Source: a virus
Strand: one strand, 5' to 3'
Virus record (IMG/VR): IMGVR_UViG_3300010318_000016
Location: 1-36,308 of that record
Length of the DNA stretch: 36,308 nucleotides
The position numbers were made by a program, and so were the translations under genes. The notes beneath the pieces are model-generated. The model was not told the DNA's origin. It did no database searches and saw only the letters and a program-made list of their open reading frames with translations. This document shows, one piece after another, positions 1 to 7,975 of this stretch (the first letter of the stretch is position 1; each line of letters opens with the position of its first letter).

Positions 1-635
1 CCTTCCATTAAACACTCAACAAAGTTATTAGTTAGACAGTTCCAAGCTTTTGAGACTGCGTTTTTAACTGAATTCCAAACGTTTTTGGCTTTATCAATTC
101 CCCATTGTACAAGTCCTTTTTGTTTAATTTGTTTTGCTTGGTCTTTAGTCCAATCGACAACACCCTTAGCTTGGTCTCCAATCCATTTACCAGCTCTTTC
201 AACACCACCTTTCCAATCCCAAGAAAATGGATTGTACCAAGCTTCTAAAAGAACTTTAAGACTTTCCCAAGATTCATTAATACGGGATTCAACAATTAGT
301 TTGTCAACAGATTCATTAATTAACAATAGTTTAGAACCAAATTGTTCTTCCCATTCTTTAATAATGCTAACATTATTTTTTAATTCAAATATTTCTAACA
401 ATTGGTATAAAAACTTTCTAGATGAATTCGCGTATTCTGTTAGAGATATTTTATTTAATTTGTAGTAAAGTTCTTTGTGTTCTTTTAAAATATCAATGGC
501 TATTGGTAAATTTTCAAAAGTATAATTAATAACATTTCCGTTATTTTGGAAATAGTCACCTGTTTGCACCATTCCTCTATTAGTAAAAATATACTTAAGG
601 TTTTCGGATACTCCTTGAAATTGTAGTGCACTCAT
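1..635 (-). CDS. Hypothetical protein, C-terminus cut by window edge
   Basis: An open frame runs leftward from an ATG at 635 off the left edge (211 codons visible, no stop). The protein starts MSALQFQGVSENLKYIFTN. The middle is helical and charged. From about residue 145 it becomes rich in Trp, Lys and Gly, with repeated K-x-W and A-K-x-x-W spacings (for example WIGDQAKGVVDWTKDQAKQ), which suggests amphipathic helices. I do not recognise the family. A TATTTAT element lies 19 nt upstream of the start, as for many genes here. The visible part has no signal peptide and no catalytic motif. Confidence 0.75.
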   Translation of the reverse strand, partial: MSALQFQGVSENLKYIFTNRGMVQTGDYFQNNGNVINYTFENLPIAIDILKEHKELYYKLNKISLTEYANSSRKFLYQLLEIFELKNNVSIIKEWEEQFGSKLLLINESVDKLIVESRINESWESLKVLLEAWYNPFSWDWKGGVERAGKWIGDQAKGVVDWTKDQAKQIKQKGLVQWGIDKAKNVWNSVKNAVSKAWNCLTNNFVECLME

Positions 636-654
636 TAATTTACTTATTTAACAT

Positions 655-661
655 ATAAATA
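655..661 (-). promoter_or_regulatory. TATTTAT late-type promoter candidate
   Basis: TATTTAT on the minus strand, 19 nt upstream of the ATG at 635. Confidence 0.4.
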
Positions 662-686
662 CTTTGAAACAATAAAAAAATTATTT

Positions 687-926
687 TTATAATAAAGTAT
701 TTGCTTTACCTCTTGCAATTCCATTACCATTCCATTTTTGTTGTTCGGGGTTATAGGTTGGACCAAATTTTCTACCACTACTCCACTTGGTTACGGTGGG
801 GTATGTACCACCACCGCCGCCACCACCAGAATTAGAGGTTGCGTCTTGTTCACCAATTTCACCATTACCATCGCTTGGGGTAAATTCTTTCATTAATGAA
901 ATAATATAGTCTACATCGGTTCTCAT
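687..926 (-). CDS. Small Gly-linker protein
   Basis: This 79-residue protein has an N-terminal helix (MRTDVDYIISLMKEFTPSD), a run of seven glycines near residues 34-40, and a C-terminal part rich in W, K, G and P (TYPTVTKWSSGRKFGPTYN). The layout is a short helix, a flexible linker and a compact tail. That resembles small virion or decoration-type phage proteins, but I cannot name a family. TATTTAT is only 4 nt before the ATG. The T1 hairpin at 947-970 separates it from the upstream gene, so it probably has its own transcript. Confidence 0.7.
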   Translation of the reverse strand: MRTDVDYIISLMKEFTPSDGNGEIGEQDATSNSGGGGGGGTYPTVTKWSSGRKFGPTYNPEQQKWNGNGIARGKANTLL

Positions 927-930
927 AATA

Positions 931-937
931 ATAAATA
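931..937 (-). promoter_or_regulatory. TATTTAT late-type promoter candidate
   Basis: TATTTAT 4 nt upstream of the ATG at 926 and just downstream of a terminator for the previous gene. Confidence 0.45.
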
Positions 938-943
938 CCTATA

Positions 944-970
944 AAATAAAAAAACCTGTCAATGACAGGT
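944..970 (-). terminator. Rho-independent terminator (minus strand)
   Basis: Perfect 8-bp arms ACCTGTCA/TGACAGGT with a 1-nt nominal loop, followed on the minus strand by a T-rich run. It ends the transcript of the 978-1310 gene. Confidence 0.8.
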
Positions 971-977
971 CTTTAAT

Positions 978-1310
978 TTAAAAAAAATCAGGGTTTGGTA
1001 ATCTATCCGAATATATTAGATAATATTCATTTAAAAACGATATTATTTCTTCTTGGTCTAACTCATCATCGTCATCAAAAAAACTACCGAAGAACTCATC
1101 ATTATTTTCATCATCATCGTCTTCATTATACATCTCGATTAAATTACTTTCAGTAAAATCATCAAAATTATACCCAAAAGACGTTACTTCATCTAATTGT
1201 ATTTGGTCTGTTCTTATTTCATCATCACCATCAATAGTTAATCTAAAAGTAACTTCTAGTATTTCTGATGTTTCATTTATGTAATAAGATACTAATTCTT
1301 TAATTTCCAT
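978..1310 (-). CDS. Highly acidic hypothetical protein
   Basis: A 110-residue protein starting MEIKELVSYYINETSEILEV. Residues 1-45 look like a beta-rich small domain. The second half is extremely acidic, with DDDD runs near residues 65-85, and ends in PNPDFF. No family is recognised. The charge could suit a DNA-mimic or a scaffold-like role, but nothing in the sequence shows which. The next gene upstream (1374-1904) is also acidic, so the pair may work together. Confidence 0.7.
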   Translation of the reverse strand: MEIKELVSYYINETSEILEVTFRLTIDGDDEIRTDQIQLDEVTSFGYNFDDFTESNLIEMYNEDDDDENNDEFFGSFFDDDDELDQEEIISFLNEYYLIYSDRLPNPDFF

Positions 1311-1373
1311 GTTATTATTAATTAGTTGTGTTTATAACAAAGAAATATCTATAAAATATTAAAAAGACAAGAT

Positions 1374-1904
1374 TTAATTATATTTTTTAAATCTATTAAA
1401 CATATCAATTGATTCTTGGATATTAAAAGAGATTTCACCCATTTCGTCTTCGTCAAAATCATCACCAAAAACATCTTCTTCCCAATTATCCTCATAATTA
1501 TCGTCATCATCCAAATCATGGTCAAAATATTCACCATCAGTTTCAGGACTCATTAATACCATAATTTCATTTTCAGTATCATCTACATCTACAGTTCCGT
1601 TTGGTAAATCGTATGGACCGTCACCAATCATATCTAATTTTTCACCTAAACTCATATAGTATTCATCATCAACGATATCCTCATTTTCTGTAACACTTTC
1701 ATTTATACCCATATTCCTATAAGTCATAACATCACCTTGATTGTTAACAGTAATACCACCCTTATCATTGGCGTAATCTTGGGTATATAATGGTTGCATG
1801 TTTGAAGTAACATTATTTGTTGCATAACCATTATACAACTCTTTGTGTTTGTCGAGGATATTTTCTTTCTCCTCATTATTCATCTTGAAAAAATATGCAT
1901 TCAT
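1374..1904 (-). CDS. Acidic protein with EEK-type N-terminal leader
   Basis: A 176-residue protein. The first ~27 residues (MNAYFFKMNNEEKENILDKH, then KELYNGY) fit one of the recurring leader types in this window: a polar start, EEKxxI, then LY-G. Residues 28-70 are polar (QPLYTQDYANDKGGITVNNQ). The C-terminal half is strongly acidic, with DDDD near residue 135 and a conserved-looking end, IQESIDMFNRFKKYN. No enzymatic motif is seen. TATTTAT lies 15 nt before the ATG. I infer a possible virion or scaffold-associated protein; the function is unknown. Confidence 0.75.
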   Translation of the reverse strand: MNAYFFKMNNEEKENILDKHKELYNGYATNNVTSNMQPLYTQDYANDKGGITVNNQGDVMTYRNMGINESVTENEDIVDDEYYMSLGEKLDMIGDGPYDLPNGTVDVDDTENEIMVLMSPETDGEYFDHDLDDDDNYEDNWEEDVFGDDFDEDEMGEISFNIQESIDMFNRFKKYN

Positions 1905-1919
1905 GTCTTTCTTTTAGTT

Positions 1920-1926
1920 ATAAATA
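1920..1926 (-). promoter_or_regulatory. TATTTAT late-type promoter candidate
   Basis: TATTTAT 15 nt upstream of the ATG at 1904. Confidence 0.4.
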
Positions 1927-1963
1927 TATTGATAGGTAAGAATGTTTTAATTATAATTATAGT

Positions 1964-2272
1964 ATGAAAGTAGATATTAATGAATATGCTGAAGGGGCGA
2001 TATTATTAGATGGTCTTGAATCGGCAATTGTGGGTATAACAGATGAATTTGGCACAGGTCGTAGAATGTTATACTCAAAAGATAAAATCATTTCAATTCT
2101 CCAAGAAAGAGATGGAATGACTTGGTCTGAAGCCGAAGAATTCTTTGATTATAATATCAAGGGTGGTTATTTTGGTGAACAAAATCCCGTATTTTTAGAA
2201 TTATCATTAACACCAATGAAAAATGATGAAGGTGATTGGGAATTTGATTTTGACTTTAACTCAGAAGAGTAA
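1964..2272 (+). CDS. Small acidic hypothetical protein
   Basis: A 102-residue soluble protein (MKVDINEYAEGAILLDGLES..). It has a central helix pair (KDKIISILQERDGMTWSEAE) and an acidic tail rich in D, F and E. The phrasing SxAExFxxYNIxGxYFGxxNP looks like a conserved small phage domain, but I cannot attach a name. It is transcribed rightward, divergent from 1374-1904, and its 3' end overlaps the convergent 2261-2953 gene by 12 bp. No host-type or TATTTAT promoter is obvious. Confidence 0.75.
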   Translation: MKVDINEYAEGAILLDGLESAIVGITDEFGTGRRMLYSKDKIISILQERDGMTWSEAEEFFDYNIKGGYFGEQNPVFLELSLTPMKNDEGDWEFDFDFNSEE

Positions 2273-2953
2273 CATATAGTTTTGAACCACCGCCTGAGAG
2301 AATCTTCTTAGTTCACGATTGATTTGTTGTAAATCGGCTTCCTTACCGTTAGCCTCCAAATACTTAATAATTCCATGAACCATTTCTGATTGAGCTTGGT
2401 CTGCCATATCTAACAACTCGTCAAATTTTTCTTCATTAGGGATATCTTTGTATTTGAACTCGTGTTTAAGTCTTTCCCTACCAATATAAAGATAAGGTGA
2501 TGCCGCGAACATATTGGTAATACCTGAGTCTCTAAGAGTTAACAAATATTTTCTTAAGAACTGAGCGTTAAAGTATTTGAATACATCGGCATTACTACCA
2601 CTAATCACTTTCTTAAAACTATCAATATTCATTTCAAGAATACTTTCAACCATTTTACTTTTTTTAAGTAATTTTTGTTCTTTACTATTATTTTTAATAA
2701 CCGATTTAAACTCAGACTCTTTTAATTTGTTTTTTTTTCTTTTAGTAATATTTTCTTCAGTATCCCACATATCAACACTTGATATAATCGCCAATAGACC
2801 ACCATTATCCCATTTTACATAGTATTGGTCATCACCAAATAACTTTGAGTGCCTTAATACAGTTCCAGCGGTACCTGGAGGAATTGTTGATATTTCATCT
2901 TCCATATGTAAAATAACAACTCTGTCACCAACTTTTAATTCGGGATTAATCAT
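2261..2953 (-). CDS. SH3/KOW-like domain protein with helical C-terminus
   Basis: 230 residues. Residues 5-58 (VGDRVVILHMEDEISTIPPG, then TAGTV...YYVKWDNG) look like a small SH3-like beta-barrel of the KOW or DUF4314 kind. Residues 65-105 are Lys-rich and coiled. Residues 105-230 are helical, ending in a region rich in E, R and Q (EANGKEADLQQINRELRRFS). It probably binds nucleic acid or protein, but no enzyme motif is present. It is divergent from 3001-3636, and the 47-bp intergenic space holds one TATTTAT element for each direction. Confidence 0.75.
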   Translation of the reverse strand: MINPELKVGDRVVILHMEDEISTIPPGTAGTVLRHSKLFGDDQYYVKWDNGGLLAIISSVDMWDTEENITKRKKNKLKESEFKSVIKNNSKEQKLLKKSKMVESILEMNIDSFKKVISGSNADVFKYFNAQFLRKYLLTLRDSGITNMFAASPYLYIGRERLKHEFKYKDIPNEEKFDELLDMADQAQSEMVHGIIKYLEANGKEADLQQINRELRRFSQAVVQNYMLLF

Positions 2954-2971
2954 TTAACGCAATATTTAATA

Positions 2972-2978
2972 ATAAATA
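2972..2978 (-). promoter_or_regulatory. TATTTAT late-type promoter candidate
   Basis: TATTTAT on the minus strand, 18 nt before the ATG at 2953. A second copy 10 bp away serves the divergent gene. Confidence 0.4.
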
Positions 2979-2987
2979 GTATCAAAG

Positions 2988-2994
2988 TATTTAT
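2988..2994 (+). promoter_or_regulatory. TATTTAT late-type promoter candidate
   Basis: TATTTAT on the plus strand, 6 nt before the ATG at 3001. Confidence 0.45.
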
Positions 2995-3000
2995 TAGTAT

Positions 3001-3636
3001 ATGAACAAAACCATTTTAATAAACGAGGGTCAAAAAAAATTGATTTTAAAAGAATCAATTAATGATAGTTTTGGAGAAATAATTAAAGGTAGTTATGAAT
3101 TTACCAAAAAAATTATAAAAATGTCTTCAGAACAAATGGGTATGAATTTAGAATTCTTACTAACATGGGGAGCTAGTATTGGTGGTTTTGTCGGTCCATT
3201 AAACGATTTTATTGCAGGTAAATTCCCTGAATTAAGTGATATGGAATTAAGTTTAATCATAACTGGTGTTATTTCGCTATACTATATTGATAATAAAGAA
3301 ACCGTAAAAAAAATATTAGGTAAAATAAAAGAAGTAGGTTTGTATGATGAATTTGGCGTATTACTTAAAAAAAGTGGTGAGTTAAAAAGTACGTTTGTTG
3401 ATTTTATTACAAGTTTAAATATAACCCTACATAAGGTAACAAATATTATGTCTTATGCATTTATAATACCAATTATACCAATAATTTATGAATCAGTTAA
3501 TAGTGGTGTTATAAGTTCTTCAGATTATAAAGAAATTGCGTTAAGACTAAGTTCTTTTGGTTTGTTAACCGTTGCTGGTGTTTTAGTTAGAGAGTTGTTT
3601 GGTAAATTAATTAAGAGATTTAGTAATCACCGTTAA
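3001..3636 (+). CDS. Leader-bearing multi-span membrane protein
   Basis: 211 residues. The N-terminus MNKTILINEGQKKLILKESI is a TES/ITE-type leader ending in L-K-E. The rest has probable membrane segments near residues 54-72 (LLTWGASIGGFVGPLN), 83-97 (LSLIITGVISLYYI), 145-165 (MSYAFIIPIIPIIYE) and 183-198 (SFGLLTVAGVLVREL), separated by amphipathic Lys-rich helices. A membrane-active or holin-like role is possible but unproven. If the leader directs packaging, this would be a hydrophobic cargo. Its 3' end overlaps the convergent 3620-4384 gene by 17 bp. Confidence 0.75.
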   Translation: MNKTILINEGQKKLILKESINDSFGEIIKGSYEFTKKIIKMSSEQMGMNLEFLLTWGASIGGFVGPLNDFIAGKFPELSDMELSLIITGVISLYYIDNKETVKKILGKIKEVGLYDEFGVLLKKSGELKSTFVDFITSLNITLHKVTNIMSYAFIIPIIPIIYESVNSGVISSSDYKEIALRLSSFGLLTVAGVLVRELFGKLIKRFSNHR

Positions 3637-4384
3637 CAAAGTCGTCAATTTTTGATGTAAATAAATCAAGACCAACATCGTGGTTTTGTGAGTCAACTTT
3701 TATCCCTAAAAATTCAGTGTAGTAAAAAATACCATATACGTAATAGTCACAATACCTCGAATCCATATCGTCGTTTAATAAACTCCAAGCAACATCAGTA
3801 CTACTAATTCTTTCGTTATCAAACACAAATGGTAATGAACCACATATAAACTCAGCAAAATCCTTGTCAGTCACTTCTTGTGAAACACCATTGATTAAAA
3901 AGTCCGTAACTTTACCATCATAGTAAAATGTCAAACCAGTCTCATCCTCATTTGGTTCAACCTTAGATAAATCATAATCACAAATAAAGGTTACTTCAGC
4001 TATTTGTCGATTAAGATACATTTGTCTAGTTAATTTTCCTGAATGATATTTAACACCTTTCATTAATTTTTTAACAAACTTATCGGATATTGAATAATTA
4101 GAAATACTAACTTCCTCACCATTAAATAGAGTTTGGAATATATCGATATCAAGGTTATCGTCAATACCTATAATTTTTTTTATCTCATCGGTAATGTCAG
4201 GGACCGCACAATCATAAAATATATCGTATATGTAAGATGTGTAATCTTCAGTTGGGATAACATTTAAATCTGTTGCAATCCATTCATCGTCCCTTATGTT
4301 TGAGTTGTTAAACTCTATAAGGTATTTACCTTTCCTATGTTTAATCTTCTCAAGGTATTTTATTACCGCATCTAATTTACCCAT
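3620..4384 (-). CDS. Hypothetical protein in operon with metallopeptidase-like gene
   Basis: 254 residues starting MGKLDAVIKYLEKIKHRKGK; acidic and beta-rich, with no motif recognised. The start codon overlaps the stop of 4384-5358 as TAATG, so the two are translationally coupled and probably act together. The upstream gene encodes an HExxH protein, so this could be its substrate, inhibitor or partner. That is inference from position only. Confidence 0.75.
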   Translation of the reverse strand: MGKLDAVIKYLEKIKHRKGKYLIEFNNSNIRDDEWIATDLNVIPTEDYTSYIYDIFYDCAVPDITDEIKKIIGIDDNLDIDIFQTLFNGEEVSISNYSISDKFVKKLMKGVKYHSGKLTRQMYLNRQIAEVTFICDYDLSKVEPNEDETGLTFYYDGKVTDFLINGVSQEVTDKDFAEFICGSLPFVFDNERISSTDVAWSLLNDDMDSRYCDYYVYGIFYYTEFLGIKVDSQNHDVGLDLFTSKIDDFVNGDY

Positions 4385-5358
4385 TATTGTTTATAACTTA
4401 AAATTTTATCAATAATAAGATTAACTTCATCATTATTTAAACCGTGTATGTCTTTATTATTATCAAACCAATTTTTGGCAACATCCTTTATAGGTTTTTT
4501 GGTTAATTTTGATAATCTTTTAAAACCTTGGTATTGTGCAGGTATTTCATGCTCTTGTGAGTAGTAAGCCAAAGACTCTTCGGGCTCTTCATCTTTATCC
4601 ATAAATTCACCCCTATATTCTTGCATACCATGCTCAAGTTCATGACCTAATAGTTCGTTTAATTCACCAACTAAATCATATAATTGTGATTGTATTTTAT
4701 TTGGGTTAAAAACTACTAAAATTTCAACAACTTGTTCCCCATCAACATAGTATCCATTAATCATAAACCTGTCAATTTTTTTATCTGTTTTTAGAGTTAA
4801 TTCAACACTAAAATCAAATGGTGGTCTACTAAAAGAATATTCTTCATAATCGTCAGGTAAATAAAAAAAACCTCTTTTTTTATTTTTAACTTTAGTAATA
4901 ACATCTTTAACAACAGTTCTAATAGCTTCTTTATTCATTTTTGATTCACTAATTATTTTTTTGTTTAAACTATACCTAATAATATTCTCTTTTAATTTAT
5001 CATCAACAGTGATATTTGATAATAAGACTCTAACATTAGTTCCTGCAAATATAGTTAAAATATCTTTAATTTCCTCAAGTAATTTATAATTCACATCACT
5101 ATTCATTATCACGAGTTTTACCGCATCACCATCATTCAATCTTTTTATAAAATCACTTTTTAATTTAATAATATTAACATCAACTTTAAGGTAGTGCATA
5201 TATTCACCGATGGTAATCATTTGTTTATAACCTGATAAACTAATGGTATAGTCAAAATCTATTTGGTGTCGAATACTTGAGAACATAGGTCCTCTATAAG
5301 TAAAAACCTTATTAGACAATAGTTTATTAGTAATCTCTATTTGTTTTTCTGACAACAT
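4384..5358 (-). CDS. Putative zinc metallopeptidase (HELEH)
   Basis: 324 residues. The C-terminal third has GHELEH at residues 238-243, an HExxH zinc site, followed by EHEIPAQ at 269-275, whose Glu271 is a plausible third ligand (gluzincin-like order). The N-terminal ~130 residues are a separate unrecognised region. Residues 132-158 (NKKIISESKMNKEAIRTVVK) look like an internal copy of the window's TES leader, placed just before the peptidase region. The N-terminus itself (MLSEKQIEITNKLLSN) is weakly leader-like. TATTTAT is 5 nt before the ATG. Peptidase activity is likely from the motif; the substrate is unknown. Confidence 0.75.
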   Translation of the reverse strand: MLSEKQIEITNKLLSNKVFTYRGPMFSSIRHQIDFDYTISLSGYKQMITIGEYMHYLKVDVNIIKLKSDFIKRLNDGDAVKLVIMNSDVNYKLLEEIKDILTIFAGTNVRVLLSNITVDDKLKENIIRYSLNKKIISESKMNKEAIRTVVKDVITKVKNKKRGFFYLPDDYEEYSFSRPPFDFSVELTLKTDKKIDRFMINGYYVDGEQVVEILVVFNPNKIQSQLYDLVGELNELLGHELEHGMQEYRGEFMDKDEEPEESLAYYSQEHEIPAQYQGFKRLSKLTKKPIKDVAKNWFDNNKDIHGLNNDEVNLIIDKILSYKQ

Positions 5359-5363
5359 ATCCT

Positions 5364-5370
5364 ATAAATA
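5364..5370 (-). promoter_or_regulatory. TATTTAT late-type promoter candidate
   Basis: TATTTAT 5 nt before the ATG at 5358, in the 27-bp gap to the divergent thioesterase gene. Confidence 0.45.
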
Positions 5371-5385
5371 CTTTTTTTTAAGGAA

Positions 5386-5826
5386 TTGTTTCATTATACT
5401 TTACCTATGGAACTTCTAAACACTCACCCAATCAAAAAATCCGACTTAGGATTCCACGGAAATCTCTTCGGTGGAAAATTATTAGCGTGGATTGACGCTG
5501 CCGCGGCAGGATATTCGATGCAATTATGTGACACACCAAGAATGGTCACAGTATCAATCGATAAATGTTTTTTTGAAAAACCTGCGAAGGAAGGTCAACT
5601 ACTTAAAATATACGGAAAACCATCCTCAATAGGTAATACTTCAGTAACACTTTATATGGAAGCTAGGGCACATAATGTTTACACTGGGTCACAAACAATA
5701 ATTTTAAAAACAAATATTAGATTTGTCTCAATTGACAATGAAGGTAACCCAATTCCAATAAGTGAACGAGGTAAAAGAAAAATACAACAAACAATAGATT
5801 TAGAAAACAATGAAGAACATGAATAA
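5386..5826 (+). CDS. Acyl-CoA thioesterase, hotdog fold (YciA/BFIT-like)
   Basis: 146 residues from a TTG at 5386, which follows AAGGAA closely; an ATG at 5407 (MELLNTHPIKKSD) is an equally possible start and gives 139 residues. The segment GFHGNLFGGKLLAWIDAAAA matches the hotdog active-site helix of acyl-CoA thioesterases (G-x-L-F-G-G-x-L-x-x-W-x-D), with the catalytic Asp in WID. Length fits a single-domain enzyme that hydrolyses acyl-CoA in the cytoplasm. It overlaps the next gene by 17 bp, so the two are co-expressed. It was probably acquired from a host and may adjust lipid or CoA pools during infection. Confidence 0.85.
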   Translation: MFHYTLPMELLNTHPIKKSDLGFHGNLFGGKLLAWIDAAAAGYSMQLCDTPRMVTVSIDKCFFEKPAKEGQLLKIYGKPSSIGNTSVTLYMEARAHNVYTGSQTIILKTNIRFVSIDNEGNPIPISERGKRKIQQTIDLENNEEHE

Positions 5827-6847
5827 AAAGAAGTTTGATTTTAAAGATATTACTATTGTACCTGAAATAGTATCATCTATCTCAAGTCGTAAAGAAATTA
5901 ATATTTTCACAGAAGATAAAAAATTACCTTTAATTGTGTCACCAATGGATACTGTTGTAGATAATGAAAACTATTTTAAATTCTTAAATAAAGATATGGT
6001 TGTTTGTCTACCTAGAGGTGAGTCTCAGATTAATGATGTTTTTTGGTCACTATCTTTGGAAGATTTTGATTTAATAATATATAATGAAATTATTATGGAA
6101 GCGGATGAACCTGTTCATATTTTAGTTGATATTGCAAACGGCCATATTGAAAAATTACATAATCTTTGTGAAAAGTTCGTGAAACAAAACAAAAAAAATA
6201 TTCATAAACTTATGGTTGGTAATGTGGCAAATCCTAAAACATATGCGACTTTATCTGAAATAGGTGTCGACTATGTTAGAGTTGGTATTGGTGGTGGTTC
6301 AGGGTGTTTAACTTCCGCGAATACAGGTATTCATTACCCTATGGCGTCACTAATTAACGAAAGTTTTAAATTAAAGAAAACTAATAATTACAAAACAAAA
6401 ATAGTCGCCGATGGTGGATTTAAAAATTACGATGATATTATTAAGGCGTTAGCACTAGGTGCTGATTATGTAATGTTAGGTGGTATATTAAATAAAACAT
6501 TAGAGTCTTGTTCTCAAACAAAATTATTTAATTTAATACCTCTTAATGAGAATATCAGTAATACAATATGGATTAAATACCCTTTTTTAAGAAAATATAT
6601 GTATAAAAACTTTAGAGGTATGAGTACTAAAGAAGTTCAAAGAAAATGGGGTAAATTAAAATTAACAACGTCTGAAGGTATTAGTAAAACTAACAAAGTA
6701 GAATATACTTTAAGTCAATGGGTTGATAATTTTAACGACTATTTAAGGTCGGCAATGTCATACACCAATTCAAGAAATTTAGAAGATTTTAAAAATTGTG
6801 AAATTGTTTTTATCACCAAAAACGCACTTGAGCGTTTCGACAAATAA
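5810..6847 (+). CDS. IMP dehydrogenase / GMP reductase family TIM-barrel enzyme
   Basis: 345 residues, the length of GMP reductase and without CBS domains. In order: FDFKDITIVPEI at residues 9-20 (N-terminal strand typical of the family), SPMDTV at 44-49, the catalytic loop GIGGGSGCLT with Cys166, VADGGFKNYDDIIKALALGA at 199-218, VMLGG, and FRGMSTKEVQ at 268-277 (family: Y-R-G-M-S-S). The loop Arg of the usual CxTR is replaced by Ser. Whether it oxidises IMP or reduces GMP cannot be read directly, though the length favours reductase. It would adjust guanine nucleotide pools. An internal ATG at 5819 is an alternative start. Confidence 0.85.
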   Translation: MKNMNKKKFDFKDITIVPEIVSSISSRKEINIFTEDKKLPLIVSPMDTVVDNENYFKFLNKDMVVCLPRGESQINDVFWSLSLEDFDLIIYNEIIMEADEPVHILVDIANGHIEKLHNLCEKFVKQNKKNIHKLMVGNVANPKTYATLSEIGVDYVRVGIGGGSGCLTSANTGIHYPMASLINESFKLKKTNNYKTKIVADGGFKNYDDIIKALALGADYVMLGGILNKTLESCSQTKLFNLIPLNENISNTIWIKYPFLRKYMYKNFRGMSTKEVQRKWGKLKLTTSEGISKTNKVEYTLSQWVDNFNDYLRSAMSYTNSRNLEDFKNCEIVFITKNALERFDK

Positions 6848-7399
6848 TTAAATGAACGTTATGGAGACTTTAAGGTCTCCATTTCCTTTTATAACTCTAT
6901 GAAAAACTCCTTCAGGAATTAAATAACTTTTACCAACCTCTAAAATAACGGGTAATTCGTTATCTAGTTGTACCTTCCAGTTATTAGATTCTAAAACCTT
7001 AACAATTCGGTCTTCTTTATCTCTGTGCCACTTTAATTCACCATCGTCAACAGATTCGGTAAAAACTCTAATTTTTTTATCTTCACTAATGGTTTCTTGA
7101 TAAGGAGTTTTATCCTCAAACCAAACAGGTGTTTGATAATTAATAATGACTCTTGAAGATACTGAATCTTCACCCCCAAAATCTAACCCCATATAAACAT
7201 AATGTTTAATAATCTTTTCAATTGTTTTATCATTAGTTTGCGGTTCGGTCTGAACAAATACAACAATTTCTTTGTATTTGTTTTCTTTTATGTTATCAAT
7301 AGTCAATACAATGTCCTCGCCAGTTAAATCTTTAATTTTGGGCTCCGCAAATTTTGTTAAATAAGCTTGAACGATTCTTTTTAATACTCTGTTTGACAT
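6848..7399 (-). CDS. Cupin-like C-terminal module protein
   Basis: 183 residues from the ATG at 7399, which overlaps the upstream stop as TAATG; a TTG two codons earlier is less likely. Residues 1-100 are an unrecognised alpha/beta region. Residues ~115-183 (ESVDDGELKWHRDKEDRIVK, then PEGVFHRVIKG) look like a small cupin barrel with possible metal ligands His and Asp in WHRDKED and His in VFHRV. The sequence FTESVDD just before it resembles the leader core, as if a leader plus cupin had been fused to another domain. Enzyme activity is not established. Confidence 0.7.
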   Translation of the reverse strand: MSNRVLKRIVQAYLTKFAEPKIKDLTGEDIVLTIDNIKENKYKEIVVFVQTEPQTNDKTIEKIIKHYVYMGLDFGGEDSVSSRVIINYQTPVWFEDKTPYQETISEDKKIRVFTESVDDGELKWHRDKEDRIVKVLESNNWKVQLDNELPVILEVGKSYLIPEGVFHRVIKGNGDLKVSITFI

Positions 7400-7974
7400 T
7401 ACCAATAACCCCCATAAGTTTTACCGCCCCATAAATGACCGTATCTATTAATTCTACACGCCCAATACCCTGCAGTCATTCTATCTTTTTTAGCTTTACA
7501 ATTGTGTCTAGATGCAAAAGCCTTTCTAGCCTTTGGGTTTGAGACTTTAGCGGTTAGTCCTCCATGGACATCACCAAACGAGATTTTCTTTACTTTTTTA
7601 GTGGATGGGTTTTTAACATATACCACATATTTTTTACCACCACCTGAATTTCTCATAGGTTTTCCTAATTGTACTTTTCTACCTTGGTATTCAGCCTCAT
7701 TGATAGATTCCTCAATATAGGGTACCTCTAATCTAACTATTTTACCTGTCGATAATTTAACTTGTTTTCCAAAATCAGACTCAACTAACCATCTATCATC
7801 TAAACCAATTTGTATTAAATTTTTATTATACAAATTTCTAACTTCATTAATTAAGTTAAAAAAGTTTTCAGAATATGGTCTATAAACGTTTTCGGTTAAA
7901 GATAAACCTTCATTTAGATGAAACTCTAATTCTTTAGATATTTTGGTTTCTGTTATTAAATTTAATGGTGTCAT
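7399..7974 (-). CDS. Protein with C-terminal basic domain (DUF5872-like)
   Basis: 191 residues. The ATG at 7974 is chosen because the upstream gene stops 1 nt before it (TAA-A-ATG); an upstream TTG at 8013 would overlap that gene. The N-terminus MTPLNLITETKISKELEFHL carries an ITE motif. Residues ~95-191 form a distinct basic, Gly-rich domain (GGGKKYVVYVKNPSTKKVKK, FGDVHGGL, FASRHNC, YWACRINRYG) with two Cys. From memory this resembles the small DUF5872 domain of phages and large viruses. No catalytic role is known; a structural or nucleic-acid-binding role is possible. Confidence 0.75.
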   Translation of the reverse strand: MTPLNLITETKISKELEFHLNEGLSLTENVYRPYSENFFNLINEVRNLYNKNLIQIGLDDRWLVESDFGKQVKLSTGKIVRLEVPYIEESINEAEYQGRKVQLGKPMRNSGGGKKYVVYVKNPSTKKVKKISFGDVHGGLTAKVSNPKARKAFASRHNCKAKKDRMTAGYWACRINRYGHLWGGKTYGGYW

Positions 7975-7975
7975 T

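Noticed and set aside
85-465. Rightward 126-codon open frame
   Set aside because: Antisense to the coherent leftward protein 1-635; composition is typical of a shadow frame.
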